NCBI GenBank assembly: GCA_050953425.1
Contig: JBMNMQ010000002.1
Coordinates: forward strand, 62,001-126,000
From: RUG100 sp050953425
GTDB taxonomy: Bacteria; Bacillota; Clostridia; Peptostreptococcales; Anaerovoracaceae
DNA: 64,000 nucleotides
Direction: 5' to 3'
How positions within the stretch are numbered: the stretch's first letter is position 1; the number at the start of each line of letters is the position of its first letter. The notes under the pieces were generated by a model that saw only the letters and a program-made list of their open reading frames with translations, was not told the origin of the DNA and searched no databases. Shown here piece by piece: positions 36,230 to 45,149 of the stretch. The translations under genes were made by a program, and so were the position numbers.

Positions 36230-37102
36230 TTATTTCAGATCTTCTCCGGTCAGCATGCGGTATGCTTCCATATATTTATCGATCGTCTTGTCGATAATGT
36301 CCTGCGGCAGCCTGTAGTCGCTGTCAGGATTGGCCTTCAGCCAGTCGCGGACAAACTGCTTGTCGTAGGAAGGCTGCGGCTGTCCGGCCCGGTAGCCTTC
36401 CAGCGGCCAGAAGCGGGAGCTGTCCGGTGTCAGCACCTCGTCACCGAGAACAATCGTGCCGCTTTCATCGAGCCCGAATTCGAACTTGGTGTCGGCGATG
36501 ATGATGCCGCGGGAGCGGGCATAGTCGGCGCATTTTTTGTAGATGGCGATGGTCAGATCGCGGATCTTCGCCGCGTATTCTTCGCCGTGTCCCGGGAAAT
36601 CCCGTTCCAGCACTTCGATGCTGCGCTCGAAGGAAATGTTTTCGTCGTGGTCGCCGATTTCCGCCTTGGTGCTCGGGGTATAGATCGGTTCCGGGAGCTG
36701 CTGCGATTCCTGCAGACCCGCCGGCAGCTGAATGCCGCAGACCGTACCGTTCTTCCGGTAGCTGGCCCAGCCGCTGCCGGTGATGTAGCCGCGCACGATG
36801 CATTCGATCGGCAGCATGGTCAGCTTGCGGCACTTCATGCTGTTGCCGGTAAAGCGCGGCTGCCGGAAAAATTCGGGCATGTCGCTGACATCGACGGAAA
36901 GCATATGGTTGGGGGCGATGTCGCTGGTGTATTCGAACCAGAACCGCGACATCTGCGTCAGCACGGTCCCCTTTTTGTCGATTTTATTCTTGAGGATGAC
37001 ATCAAACGCGGAAATGCGGTCGGTGGCAACCATGATCAGGCTGTCGCCGACGTCGTAGATCTCGCGTACCTTGCCCTCTTTGACCGGTTTATATTCTTTC
37101 AT
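36230..37102 (-). CDS. purC: SAICAR synthase PurC
   Basis: PurC (290 residues) makes SAICAR from CAIR, aspartate and ATP in purine synthesis. Family motifs are GKVREIYDVGD, TDRISAFDVIL, ECIVRGYITGSGWASY, IIADTKFEFGLDESG and the C-terminal GDEVLTPDSSRFWP. Length is typical of the longer Firmicutes/eukaryote-like form. ATG 37102 has AGGGAGG upstream; a start seven codons earlier has none. No other pur gene is adjacent, so it appears to be a single-gene unit with its own promoter. Confidence 0.96.
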   Translation of the reverse strand: MKEYKPVKEGKVREIYDVGDSLIMVATDRISAFDVILKNKIDKKGTVLTQMSRFWFEYTSDIAPNHMLSVDVSDMPEFFRQPRFTGNSMKCRKLTMLPIECIVRGYITGSGWASYRKNGTVCGIQLPAGLQESQQLPEPIYTPSTKAEIGDHDENISFERSIEVLERDFPGHGEEYAAKIRDLTIAIYKKCADYARSRGIIIADTKFEFGLDESGTIVLGDEVLTPDSSRFWPLEGYRAGQPQPSYDKQFVRDWLKANPDSDYRLPQDIIDKTIDKYMEAYRMLTGEDLK

Positions 37103-37149
37103 GAGTTCCTCCCTGTCATGCAAAGTGAATGGTCCGTTTCAACAAATAT

Positions 37150-37176
37150 ATTATATCTTAGATCGCGGTTCGTCAA
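37150..37176 (-). promoter_or_regulatory. Predicted promoter of purC
   Basis: TTGACG (37176-37171) and TATAAT (37155-37150) on the reverse strand, with a short 15-bp spacer. No purine riboswitch or PurR box was recognised. Confidence 0.55.
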
Positions 37177-37234
37177 TAAGAACCGGCCGCGGCGGTCCCG
37201 CTCTGCTTCGCCCCGCCTTCTCGTCTTTTCACCG

Positions 37235-37267
37235 CAAAAGGAGCCGCCGCGGGAATGCGGCAGCTCC
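37235..37267 (-). terminator. Rho-independent terminator of the NhaC gene
   Basis: GGAGCTGCCGC and GCGGCGGCTCC (one G-T pair) form an 11-bp stem with a six-base loop, followed on the reverse strand by TTTTG. Confidence 0.8.
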
Positions 37268-37430
37268 TCGTCTGCAGTTGACTGTCTGCTGTTCGGTTCG
37301 CTGTCTGCTGCAGCCTTCGGCATTTGCACGCGGCGGGCGGAACAGCAGCCTGCGGCAGATGTCTGCACGGCGCTTTCACAGTCCCGCCGCCCTGCCGGCC
37401 GCCGGCGCGGCGTGATCCGCCGTCAGCCGG

Positions 37431-38921
37431 TCAGGCCATCACAAAGCCGAAAATCAGGAACAGCAGTGCCGTCAGGGAAGCGCCTATCAGGCCGTACGGC
37501 ATCTGTGAAAAGGCGTGATCGAAGTTGCTGCAGCCGGTCGCCGCCGACGTCAGCACCGTCGCGTCGGAGTAGAAGCAGATGTGGCTTCCGAACACTCCGG
37601 CCGAGAGCACGGCCGACACCGCCAGCGGCATGTCGACTCCCATCTGCTGGGCCAGCGGTATGACGATCGGCAGTGCGATGACGTACATGCCCCAGTTGGT
37701 GCCGGTGATGAATTCGGTGCAGGCCAGCACCAGGAAGATGATCAGCGGCATAATCTCCGGCGTCATGATCGCTGTGGCCGAGGTGATGCAGTACTTGGTG
37801 AAGCCGATCTGCGAGTTGACCTCGGCAAACAGGAACGCCAGCACCATCAGCATCAGCGGCAGAATCATGTTCTGCAGTCCCTTGACGCAGATGTCGGCAA
37901 ACTCCTCCGCTTTCATGACATTCTGCGCCAGATAGAAGACGAACATGAACGCCAGTGTACAGAGCACGCCCATCTGCATGTCGACATCGAAGATGATCGT
38001 CGAAGCGACGAGCACGATGATCGGCAGCAGGAAATTGATGATGCGCGGGTTTTCCGGCATTTCCATTTCCTGTTCGCCGGCCAGAATGTCGATCTTCTCC
38101 GATCCCGGAGGTGCCAGCGGACCGCCGCTGGCGACACGCTCCTCGGCGCGCTTCATGGCGCCGACGTTGGGGATGATGCCGAGTATCACCAGCGGTACGA
38201 TGATCGCTGCCAGCCAGCCGTAGAAGTTAAAGGGGATGGTTTTAATGAAGTAGATCAGGCCGTCGCCCTTCGGTGCCCAGCCGTTGCTCTCCAGCAGGCG
38301 GCCGCAGAAGACCGCCCAGGTGGAAATCGGGATCAGCACGCACAGCGGCGCCGCGGTCGAGTCCACCACATAGGCGAGTTTTTCCCGCGGAACCTTGTAG
38401 CGGTCCGTCAGCGGTGCCATGCAGGCACCGACGGTCAGGGAATTGAGATAATCGTCAATAAAGATCACAATGCCCAGTACCCAGGTCCACATCAGGGCGC
38501 TCTTGAGGGATTTTGCCTTGCTGGCGGCCCAGTTGGCAAACGCCGTCGCACCGCCGGCACGCTGGATCAGGGAAATGATGCTGCCCATCAGCCCGCAGAC
38601 AATGATCAGCCAGGCGATGTCTTCGCTCATCATGACTTTCAGCAGAGAATCGCTGAACGACTGCAGGATATTATCCTTCGTGCCGCCGACCATGATAAAG
38701 CCGATCACCGAAGCAAGGACCAAAGATTCCAGGATACGCTTGGTTACAAAAATATAAACTATCAGAAATATGGCGGGAACCAGCGACCAGGGGCCGAAAT
38801 CTTTGACGTTGTCCGGTGTAAACAGCGTCAGCAAATAGGAAATTCCGATGACAATCAGCACCACGATCATGGAACGACGCGGATTAAAGCCGATTGCTTC
38901 CGCTTTTAGTTTGGCACTCAT
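37431..38921 (-). CDS. NhaC-family Na+/H+ antiporter
   Basis: A 496-residue polytopic membrane protein of the NhaC family, paralogous to the truncated gene at the left edge. It shows the conserved FIDDYLNSLTVGACMAPLTD segment with the transport aspartates, followed by DSTAAPLCVLIPISTWAVF, and about 11-12 membrane helices. The central loop between helices (residues 215-250) is hydrophilic. Start ATG 38921 has GGAGG nine bases upstream. Two such antiporters fit with an Rnf complex in the same window if the membrane potential is partly sodium-based, although the Rnf coupling ion cannot be read here. It is a single-gene unit with its own terminator. Confidence 0.9.
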   Translation of the reverse strand: MSAKLKAEAIGFNPRRSMIVVLIVIGISYLLTLFTPDNVKDFGPWSLVPAIFLIVYIFVTKRILESLVLASVIGFIMVGGTKDNILQSFSDSLLKVMMSEDIAWLIIVCGLMGSIISLIQRAGGATAFANWAASKAKSLKSALMWTWVLGIVIFIDDYLNSLTVGACMAPLTDRYKVPREKLAYVVDSTAAPLCVLIPISTWAVFCGRLLESNGWAPKGDGLIYFIKTIPFNFYGWLAAIIVPLVILGIIPNVGAMKRAEERVASGGPLAPPGSEKIDILAGEQEMEMPENPRIINFLLPIIVLVASTIIFDVDMQMGVLCTLAFMFVFYLAQNVMKAEEFADICVKGLQNMILPLMLMVLAFLFAEVNSQIGFTKYCITSATAIMTPEIMPLIIFLVLACTEFITGTNWGMYVIALPIVIPLAQQMGVDMPLAVSAVLSAGVFGSHICFYSDATVLTSAATGCSNFDHAFSQMPYGLIGASLTALLFLIFGFVMA

Positions 38922-39052
38922 GTTTTCGCCTCCTCTCAACGCGGAATAAAATGTTTCAATTATGATACTATTATAGGTCGAAGTGTCTAAAGATTCAATA
39001 ATATTTAATAATATTCAGTTTTTTTGCGGTAATTTATTTCGCAGCGAGTACG

Positions 39053-39077
39053 TAAAAAACGGGGCGTGCGCAGCCCC
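39053..39077 (-). terminator. Rho-independent terminator of the phosphodiesterase gene
   Basis: GGGGC and GCCCC around a seven-base loop; on the reverse strand the hairpin is followed by GTTTTTTA. Confidence 0.7.
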
Positions 39078-39113
39078 TTCGTGCCGCGGAAAGCATCCGT
39101 GCCGCGGGCGCGG

Positions 39114-39983
39114 TCAGCCCCGCGGTTCTTCCTCCTCTGCCCTCTCCAGGTTCCTCTGCGGGCGAAAGCTGTCAAAGATGATGATCTGAAATACCTTCCG
39201 CGCCTGCCGCAGTTCTTCCTCGCTGCGCACGGTCCAGGCAGCGTTTTCCGGCCGGAAAATGCGGCGGCAGAGACGGTAGGAGCGCTGATCGGCATAATGA
39301 TGGTTATAGGCGATGAAGTCGGGCCGGGAAAGAAAATTGCCGAGCAGATTGGCGCCGCCGAACCGCAGCGGCAGGCTCTCCGGAATCGGGTCGCGGAGGA
39401 AGTCGGAAGCCAGCTGCCCGCGCAGTACCTGCGGCCGGTGCAGGCGGAACCAGCGCACCGCCAGCGGATGAAACGATTCCATCAGATAGGAACCCGGATA
39501 GCGGTCCATGCGCGCCGCCGCGGCGGCGCAGGTGCGCAGATAATCCCCTTCCGCCTTGATCTCCACCAGCAGCGGCACCCGGCCGTCCAGAATGTCGAGC
39601 ACATCGTCAAACAGCGGAATCGTTTCACCGCTGTTCAGCAGCGGATACCGCTGCAGTTCCTCCCAGGTCAGATCTGTCAGCGTCAGATCGACGCCGCACA
39701 TGCGCTGCAGTCCGGCATCGTGAAACACCACCAGACGATCATCGGCGGTCATCTGCACGTCGAGTTCGACGCCGTATCCCGCTTCCACGGCCTTGCGAAA
39801 GGCCGGCAGTGAATTTTCCGGACAGCCGCCGCGGTTGTCAAACAGCCCGCGATGAGCGAGAAAGTTTTCTTCATAGGGCCGCATGGCTGCCCGGCGCCCG
39901 TGGTTGGGTGCAATGAGAAAGAGATGCAGAGCGAAGACCGCCGCGGCGGCGATCAGCACCGCCGGTACAATAAAAAAAGCCAT
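39114..39983 (-). CDS. Membrane-anchored glycerophosphodiester phosphodiesterase family protein
   Basis: A 289-residue GDPD-family enzyme that hydrolyses glycerophosphodiesters to glycerol 3-phosphate and an alcohol. An N-terminal hydrophobic anchor (FFIVPAVLIAAAAVFALHLF) suggests an extracytoplasmic membrane-bound enzyme. Catalytic motifs are LAHRGLFDNRGGCPENSLPAF (HR and EN), VELDVQMTADDRLVVFHD (E, D, H) and LLVEIKAEGD. ATG 39983 is four bases from GGAGG; another ATG seven codons upstream lies beside the -10 box and has no binding site. Confidence 0.9.
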   Translation of the reverse strand: MAFFIVPAVLIAAAAVFALHLFLIAPNHGRRAAMRPYEENFLAHRGLFDNRGGCPENSLPAFRKAVEAGYGVELDVQMTADDRLVVFHDAGLQRMCGVDLTLTDLTWEELQRYPLLNSGETIPLFDDVLDILDGRVPLLVEIKAEGDYLRTCAAAAARMDRYPGSYLMESFHPLAVRWFRLHRPQVLRGQLASDFLRDPIPESLPLRFGGANLLGNFLSRPDFIAYNHHYADQRSYRLCRRIFRPENAAWTVRSEEELRQARKVFQIIIFDSFRPQRNLERAEEEEPRG

Positions 39984-40009
39984 GTTACCTCCGTTTGTCA
40001 ACATGGCTC

Positions 40010-40015
40010 ATTATA
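40010..40015 (-). promoter_or_regulatory. -10 box of the phosphodiesterase gene
   Basis: TATAAT on the reverse strand, about 27 bases before the chosen start codon; no convincing -35 was found. Confidence 0.4.
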
Positions 40016-40128
40016 TCATCTTTACCGTGCCGCCGCTACCGCGGTGTTCCGCCGCCCGGCTTTCCGCTGTTCTGCCGCCTGCACCGGCGCTGCCTGTTCA
40101 TCGGGCGGGCATGTTCGCCGGCCGCTTA

Positions 40129-40551
40129 TCAGTCATCCGCAGACGGCGCCTTGTATTTGTCCCAGAGCTTGGCGTAAACGTCGATGTTGCGCTGCTTTTC
40201 GCCGCGCATCTCCAGACTCTTGAGAAACTGCCCCTTGGTCCAGCCCTGCTTTTTCAATCTCAGTATGCCGTTCTTCTGCTGTCTGCGCCCGTAGATCCAG
40301 ACAAAGGCGGCAAAAGCACCGAAGACGCAGAGCAGTGCAATCGTGATCGGGGTCTTGGCAAAGAAGATCGAGACGACGATCAGCGCACCGATGACGATGG
40401 CGATGGCGATGAAGAGCTTGCGGTTGCGCTTCTGCTTTTTGGCCTCGGCCTGATCTTCTTCCTGCTGTTTTTTCATCATGTTGAACTGTGCCGCCTTGGT
40501 CTGACGGCGGTACATCTGTCCGTTGGTACGGTACACGTTTTTCTTTGTCAT
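40129..40551 (-). CDS. Small two-helix membrane protein
   Basis: Not assigned to a family. The 140-residue product has a basic, Gln-rich N-terminus (RTNGQMYRRQTKAAQFNMMK), two membrane helices (about 48-67 and 72-91) and a soluble C-terminal part (GILRLKKQGWTKGQFLKSLE) ending in an acidic tail. Both ends should be cytoplasmic. The ATG at 40551 has GGGAG nine bases upstream; a TTG three codons earlier touches the binding site and is unlikely. It stands alone between the phosphodiesterase and GAPDH genes. Confidence 0.7.
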   Translation of the reverse strand: MTKKNVYRTNGQMYRRQTKAAQFNMMKKQQEEDQAEAKKQKRNRKLFIAIAIVIGALIVVSIFFAKTPITIALLCVFGAFAAFVWIYGRRQQKNGILRLKKQGWTKGQFLKSLEMRGEKQRNIDVYAKLWDKYKAPSADD

Positions 40552-41036
40552 ATCTTCCAACTCCCTTATATTCGTTTCGAAGTAACATTATAGCAGATTT
40601 ATGCCAAAAGTCCACACAGTACGGCGAAATTCGGAGCAAATTCGCGCAAGCAGAGGGCCGCAGCAAATCGGAGTTCATCCGCCGCCGGCGTCCCGGCCGC
40701 CGCCGGGACCCGATTGCCTCAGGCTCCGCGAATCGCCGGATCCAATGGGAGGTGCTGCCGGAACCGGGAAAAGCCGGACTGATTCGGACGATCCTGCGCC
40801 TCCGCGCATGGCAGGATTAAATCACAGGCTTCTGCGCATGCGCAGCAACCGGAGCAGGCCGGGTTTCTTCAGACAGTCGAAAAGCCGGACCAGGCCGGCT
40901 TTTCGTGGAGCGGAACGCGCTTTTCCTTTCCATTCCTCTCTCTTCATTCAGCAAAAATGAGTATGTAGTTCTGCTTCAGGCGCGTATCTCCAAAGCTGCG
41001 CGGGGGCCGTCGCAGCGGCCGGCCGCGAGAGATTTT
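40552..41036. other. Intergenic upstream of the small membrane protein gene
   Basis: GC-rich DNA of 485 bases with one terminator hairpin (40879-40904). No gene or RNA could be recognised in the rest. Confidence 0.6.
40879..40904 (-). terminator. Terminator, probably for the GAPDH gene
   Basis: AAAAGCCGG and CCGGCTTTT pair around a six-base loop. The symmetric A and T tracts allow function in either direction; it lies 130 bases beyond the GAPDH stop. Confidence 0.65.
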
Positions 41037-42056
41037 CTAGATCATTGTTCCCATATACTTCATCGTGCGGATCAGCTGGCTGACATAGCTCATTTCGTTG
41101 TCGTACCAGGCTACGACGCGCACTTCGTAGATCTTCGTGCCGCAGCGCTCGGCCAGCGTCTGCGTGGCGTCAAACAGAGATCCGTAGTGCATGCCGACGA
41201 TATCGCTGGAAACGATTTCTTCCTCGGTGTAGCCGAAGGACTCGTTGACCGCCGCTTTCATCGCCGCGTTGATGCCTTCGGCGCTGACGGTCTCGGTCTC
41301 ATCCTTCAGGGTAGCATCGAGAATGGTCAGCGAACCGGACGGCACCGGTACGCGCTGGGCGGAGCCGATCAGCTTGCCGGTCAGTTCCGGAATGACGAGT
41401 CCGATCGCCTTGGCCGCGCCGGACGAAGTCGGCACGATGTTGACGGCGCCGGCACGGGCGCGCCGCAGGTTGCCCTTCTTGTGCGGGCCGTCGAGCAGCA
41501 TCTGGTCGCCGGTATAGGCGTGAATCGTCGTCATAAAGCCGGTGCGCAGTTCGCGGTAGCCGGCCAGCGCCTTGGCCATCGGTGCGAGGCAGTTGGTGGT
41601 GCAGCTGGCGCCGGAAACGATGCGGTCCTCGGGCTTGAGGGTTTCGTGGTTGGTCCCGTAGACAATCGTCGGCAGGTCATTGCCCGCCGGGGCGGAGATC
41701 AGCACCTTCCTGGCGCCGGCGTCGATGTGCGCCTGGGATTTCGCCTTGGAAGTGAAAAAGCCCGTGCATTCGAGCACGATGTCGACATCCAGATCCTTCC
41801 ACGGCAGTTTGGACGGGTCCGCTTCCTTATAGATCGGAATCCTCACGCCATCCACGGCGATCGAGGAATCATCGCATGTTACGTCATGATCTCTGCTGTA
41901 TCTCCCCTGCACGCTGTCGTATTTGAGCAGATGGGCCAGCATCGCCGGTTCCGTCAAATCATTGATCGCCACGACTTCGCAGTCCGCGTCATCAAATGCC
42001 TGCCGAAACGCCAGTCTGCCGATACGTCCGAATCCGTTGATTGCAATTTTAGTCAT
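41037..42056 (-). CDS. gap: Glyceraldehyde-3-phosphate dehydrogenase
   Basis: GAPDH (339 residues) oxidises glyceraldehyde 3-phosphate to 1,3-bisphosphoglycerate in glycolysis. The NAD fold starts INGFGRIGRLAFR, and D33 in AINDLT favours NAD over NADP. The active site is C152 in SGASCTTNCLAP. The phosphate-site and dimer motifs TTIHAYTGDQ and RVPVPSGS are present, and WYDNEMSY lies near the end. AAGGAGGTG precedes ATG 42056. No pgk or tpi gene follows, so this gap gene is not in a glycolytic operon. Confidence 0.97.
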   Translation of the reverse strand: MTKIAINGFGRIGRLAFRQAFDDADCEVVAINDLTEPAMLAHLLKYDSVQGRYSRDHDVTCDDSSIAVDGVRIPIYKEADPSKLPWKDLDVDIVLECTGFFTSKAKSQAHIDAGARKVLISAPAGNDLPTIVYGTNHETLKPEDRIVSGASCTTNCLAPMAKALAGYRELRTGFMTTIHAYTGDQMLLDGPHKKGNLRRARAGAVNIVPTSSGAAKAIGLVIPELTGKLIGSAQRVPVPSGSLTILDATLKDETETVSAEGINAAMKAAVNESFGYTEEEIVSSDIVGMHYGSLFDATQTLAERCGTKIYEVRVVAWYDNEMSYVSQLIRTMKYMGTMI

Positions 42057-42129
42057 AAGACACCTCCTTGGTGCAGCACATTGCCGCCTGACCTGAATCG
42101 ATATCTTGATTCTACCATGAAAAGGGCGG

Positions 42130-42160
42130 AAAAAAAAGAACGGTTCCGAAAAACCGCTCT
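42130..42160 (-). terminator. Rho-independent terminator of the M23 peptidase gene
   Basis: GAGCGGTT and AACCGTTC pair around a six-base loop (one G-T pair) and run into TTTTTTTT on the reverse strand. Confidence 0.85.
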
Positions 42161-42226
42161 GTAATCATCAATCCTTAATTATTATTTATTGTTCCTTTCA
42201 TCTTCCGCCGGCAGCGAGCTGCGCGA

Positions 42227-43408
42227 TCAGTGTCTGCTGGTATATTTCAGCGGACTCAGCGAGCGGCTGCCGCGATAGATGCGAAAGTCCAGATGCGGAC
42301 CGGTGGCGTCGCCGGTGCTGCCCACGCGGCCGATCACCTGGCCCCGTTCCACTTTCTGACCCTTTTTCACTGAAATCCTGTTCATATGATTATACCAGGT
42401 ATAGACTTTTTTCTCTTTTCCGTGGCGGATGATCACGCGCTTGCCGAAACTGGGTACGCGCGCGGCGGAAATCACGGTGCCGGAAGCCGCCGCATGGATC
42501 TTCGTTCCCGTCGGCGCCGCGATGTCGACGCCGGAATGGAATTCTCTGCCGTGGAACGGGCAGTAGCGCGCGCCGTAGCTGGAAGTAATCCTTCTTCTAT
42601 TCTTCAGCGGCCAGAGAAAGCGTTCACAAACGGTTTTCGTACGAACCGAAGCCACGCTGTAAATCACTTTCGTATCTGTATTTTTAACGGTCAGGGCGGA
42701 AACGTGGAGACGATATGCAGTCTTCACCTTATTCCGGAAGCTCCCCGGATAGCGGATCTTCAGCCGATCGGTTCTGCTGCCCTTTGCCAGTCGGTAGCTT
42801 TTAACGGTTTTCCAGCCGCTCGAAGTTTTCTCTTGAAGCTTCAGCAGTCTGTGCTGCGGATGCGTGACCTTGATATAATCACAAGGTGCCTTATCGAACC
42901 GAACCCGTACCAGCATGGGAGAAGCGCCCTGAATCCTGGTAGTGACGAATTTATTCTGAACGGCCGCGGCGTTGAGATCCGCCGTCGGTGTGCCGCCGGT
43001 CTGCGCTGAACCGCCGTTTGCGCTGTTCTGCGAAGTCGCAGCAGCCGAGGAAGCTGCGGCGCTGATTCCGTCTTCCCCGCCGGCGGGTCCGGCATTGCCC
43101 GTGGCGGCATCGCCGCTCCGTCCGACGGAAGCTGGCTGACTGTTCTCCGTCACGGCGGACGCAGAACCTGCATCACCGGTTTCGGCCATCACATTGACCG
43201 GAAAACCAGTAACCAGCATGGCCAGGCCGACCAGCAGAGACAAGAAAACAGCAGTCATACGGTTTGTAAAATAGCCGGGCCGCCTCCTGCCGTCGTTGTC
43301 ATCGAAGGACGCACTGCGGCAGTTTTCGTACCCGCCCTGCGAGGCAGATAAAGCGAAATCCGGAGCCTGCCGCTGCGAAACAGAGTTCTGCAAAATAAAA
43401 AAGTGCAT
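42227..43408 (-). CDS. M23 family metallopeptidase, exported
   Basis: A 393-residue secreted or membrane-anchored peptidoglycan endopeptidase. A long cytoplasmic N-terminus precedes one hydrophobic segment (about 51-75). Residues 80-150 are a Ser/Ala/Gly-rich linker. The C-terminal LytM-type domain has FHSGVDIAAPTGT (first zinc ligands H and D), YNHMNRISVKKGQKVERGQV and STGDATGPHLDF. In the last motif the second histidine of the usual HxH is aspartate. ATG 43408 has GGAG ten bases upstream, and a hairpin GTACCCGC-ACAG-GCGGGTAC lies in the leader. Confidence 0.88.
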   Translation of the reverse strand: MHFFILQNSVSQRQAPDFALSASQGGYENCRSASFDDNDGRRRPGYFTNRMTAVFLSLLVGLAMLVTGFPVNVMAETGDAGSASAVTENSQPASVGRSGDAATGNAGPAGGEDGISAAASSAAATSQNSANGGSAQTGGTPTADLNAAAVQNKFVTTRIQGASPMLVRVRFDKAPCDYIKVTHPQHRLLKLQEKTSSGWKTVKSYRLAKGSRTDRLKIRYPGSFRNKVKTAYRLHVSALTVKNTDTKVIYSVASVRTKTVCERFLWPLKNRRRITSSYGARYCPFHGREFHSGVDIAAPTGTKIHAAASGTVISAARVPSFGKRVIIRHGKEKKVYTWYNHMNRISVKKGQKVERGQVIGRVGSTGDATGPHLDFRIYRGSRSLSPLKYTSRH

Positions 43409-43427
43409 AACAAAAGCTCCTCTCCTC

Positions 43428-43447
43428 GTACCCGCACAGGCGGGTAC
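43428..43447 (-). promoter_or_regulatory. Leader hairpin before the M23 peptidase gene
   Basis: A perfect 8-bp stem with a four-base loop ends directly upstream of the ribosome binding site. It could limit translation or stabilise the transcript. Confidence 0.4.
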
Positions 43448-43860
43448 ATGATGCCCTTTCCTTCTTCGTCACACGGTCGCTTTCGGCAACGTGCAAATTA
43501 TAGCATCGGTAAAACAGCGGAGTAAGGAGAAGGAAAAAGTCATCACACAGTTTTCAGAAAGGCGTGCGGAGAGGGAAAAAACCGTCACAGAAATGACATA
43601 AACCGGAAATATTTCACCGAACGAACGGCAGACCTTCACTGAACCTTCACAGATTCTGCCGCAGATGTCCGTCCGGCGGCTGACCCCAGCAGAGGGCGGG
43701 CAGGATGCAGCACGGTGCGTCAGCCGGGCAGGTCGACCATAATATATTTATAACCACCTCATGCCCGGGCATCGCCCGCTGAGCTTTGAATAGACAATAA
43801 AATTTTAATGACTTCTCTTCGGGAAAGGAGCAGCAGGAGAATCGGGAGTGAACGGCAGGA

Positions 43861-43982
43861 TCGTAGAAATCACCGTCGCGGTTCCTCTCCGAATGACGAT
43901 GAGCGGATCGGAGTAAACGCAGTGCTCGTAAAGATCACTGCCGCGGTGGGCTCGTAAAGATCACCGCTGCGGTTCCCTTCCG
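43861..43982. repeat. Degenerate 31-bp repeat, three copies
   Basis: TCGTAAAGATCACCGCTGCG-type copies begin at 43861, 43926 and 43952; spacing is irregular, and the third ends within 2 bases of the hydE stop. Confidence 0.6.
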
Positions 43983-43983
43983 T

Positions 43984-45039
43984 CTAACGACAGTCGGGAT
44001 GATCGCCGCGTGCATAGACCAGCCGGTATCCGATTTGCTGCAGACGGGTCGAGAGGCTGTTGCTTCCCTCCGCCGCTTCCGGTCCGGTGAAGATCTTATT
44101 GTCATAGATGCTGTATTTGCCGCGCACCGACTGCGGCGACAGATTCGGCATGACGACATTGGCGCCGGCAAGGATTCCCTTCTCCCGACCTGTCGGGTCG
44201 ATCGTCCCCAGCGCCGTCGTAGCCGGCAGCAGCACCTTCGGAAAGAGCAGGCGCAGCATCGAGAGCAGGCGCAGTGTCTGTTCGAGCGTACCGTCCGGAG
44301 CCGCGGCAAACGGCGTTCCATGCGCCGCTATAAACGGACCGATGCCGATCATATGCGGCTGCAGCTGCTGCATAAAGCGCAGGTCCTTGAGCAGGGTGTG
44401 TTCGGTCTGGCCCGGCGATCCGACCATGATGCCGCAGCCGGTCTGAAAGCCGATGTCGCGGAGATCGAAGAGACAGCGTTTGCGCTCCGCCAGCGACAGC
44501 GGCTGCGGGTGCAGGATCCGGTAATGCGCCGCATCCGCCGTTTCATGCCGCAGCAGATAGCGGTCGCAGCCGGCTTCGTAGAAGGCCTCGTAGATCTTCC
44601 GCGGACGCTCGCCGACCGACAGCGTCACGGCGGAATCCGGCCAGCTCTTTTTGATCGCCCGGATCACTTCGATCAGCTGTGCATCGGGAAAGCCCGGATC
44701 CTCGCCGCCCTGGAGCACAAAGGTACGAAACCCCAGCGCATGTCCACTCTCCGCGCAGGAGAGGATTTCCGCCGGCGACAGGCGGTAGCGCGCCGTTTCT
44801 CCGTTGCTGCAGCGCAGGCCGCAGTAGCGGCAGTCGTTGCGGCAGAAGCTGGTGAATTCGATCAGACCGCGCATGTAGATCTCATGGTCGTAGGTTTTCT
44901 GCGCCAGCATCCGTGCACGCAGGGCCAGCGCCTCGTTGAGATCATCGTCGGAGCATTCCAGCAGGCGGAGCAGTCCCGCATCGGAGAGATCGTGCCGCGC
45001 CGCCAGTTCCGCGACGAGCTGCTGCAGTTCCGAATTCAT
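43984..45039 (-). CDS. hydE: [FeFe] hydrogenase H-cluster radical SAM maturase HydE
   Basis: HydE (351 residues) is one of the three maturases that build the di-iron subcluster of [FeFe] hydrogenase. The radical SAM cluster ligands are C66, C70 and C73 in FTSFCRNDCRYCGLR. Other family segments are FVLQGGEDPGF, LSVGERPRKIYEAFYEAG, DRYLLRHETAD and GIMVGSPGQTEHTLLKDL. Length and the HydE-type (not HydG or BioB-type) spacing agree. hydF, hydG and a hydrogenase are not in the window, so the gene is separate from them. It has a strong promoter of its own and GGAGGGGAGG upstream. Confidence 0.92.
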   Translation of the reverse strand: MNSELQQLVAELAARHDLSDAGLLRLLECSDDDLNEALALRARMLAQKTYDHEIYMRGLIEFTSFCRNDCRYCGLRCSNGETARYRLSPAEILSCAESGHALGFRTFVLQGGEDPGFPDAQLIEVIRAIKKSWPDSAVTLSVGERPRKIYEAFYEAGCDRYLLRHETADAAHYRILHPQPLSLAERKRCLFDLRDIGFQTGCGIMVGSPGQTEHTLLKDLRFMQQLQPHMIGIGPFIAAHGTPFAAAPDGTLEQTLRLLSMLRLLFPKVLLPATTALGTIDPTGREKGILAGANVVMPNLSPQSVRGKYSIYDNKIFTGPEAAEGSNSLSTRLQQIGYRLVYARGDHPDCR

Positions 45040-45078
45040 GCTGACCTCCCCTCCTTTCCGTTTTCTTTGCGGGTGAGA

Positions 45079-45093
45079 GCGGCCTTCGGCCGC
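45079..45093 (-). promoter_or_regulatory. Leader hairpin of hydE
   Basis: GCGGCC-GAA-GGCCGC on the reverse strand lies between the hydE promoter and its ribosome binding site. Confidence 0.4.
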
Positions 45094-45120
45094 ATATTCC
45101 TATAAATTTACTTTGAATTC

Positions 45121-45149
45121 ATTCTAAGGGAAACGCGCAGGCCTGTCAA
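45121..45149 (-). promoter_or_regulatory. Sigma-A promoter of hydE
   Basis: TTGACA (45149-45144) and TAGAAT (45126-45121) on the reverse strand with exactly 17 bp between them, about 80 bases before the hydE start. Confidence 0.85.

Larger units (their letters stand above)
37103..37430. other. Intergenic between purC and the NhaC gene
   Basis: Holds the purC promoter and the terminator of the upstream antiporter gene. Nothing else was recognised. Confidence 0.65.
43409..43983. other. Intergenic between hydE and the M23 peptidase gene
   Basis: 575 bases. The right-hand part carries a degenerate repeat (43861-43982). The left part holds the leader hairpin (43428-43447) and a TATAAT-type -10 (reverse strand near 43496) of the peptidase gene. 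No gene was recognised. Confidence 0.6.
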
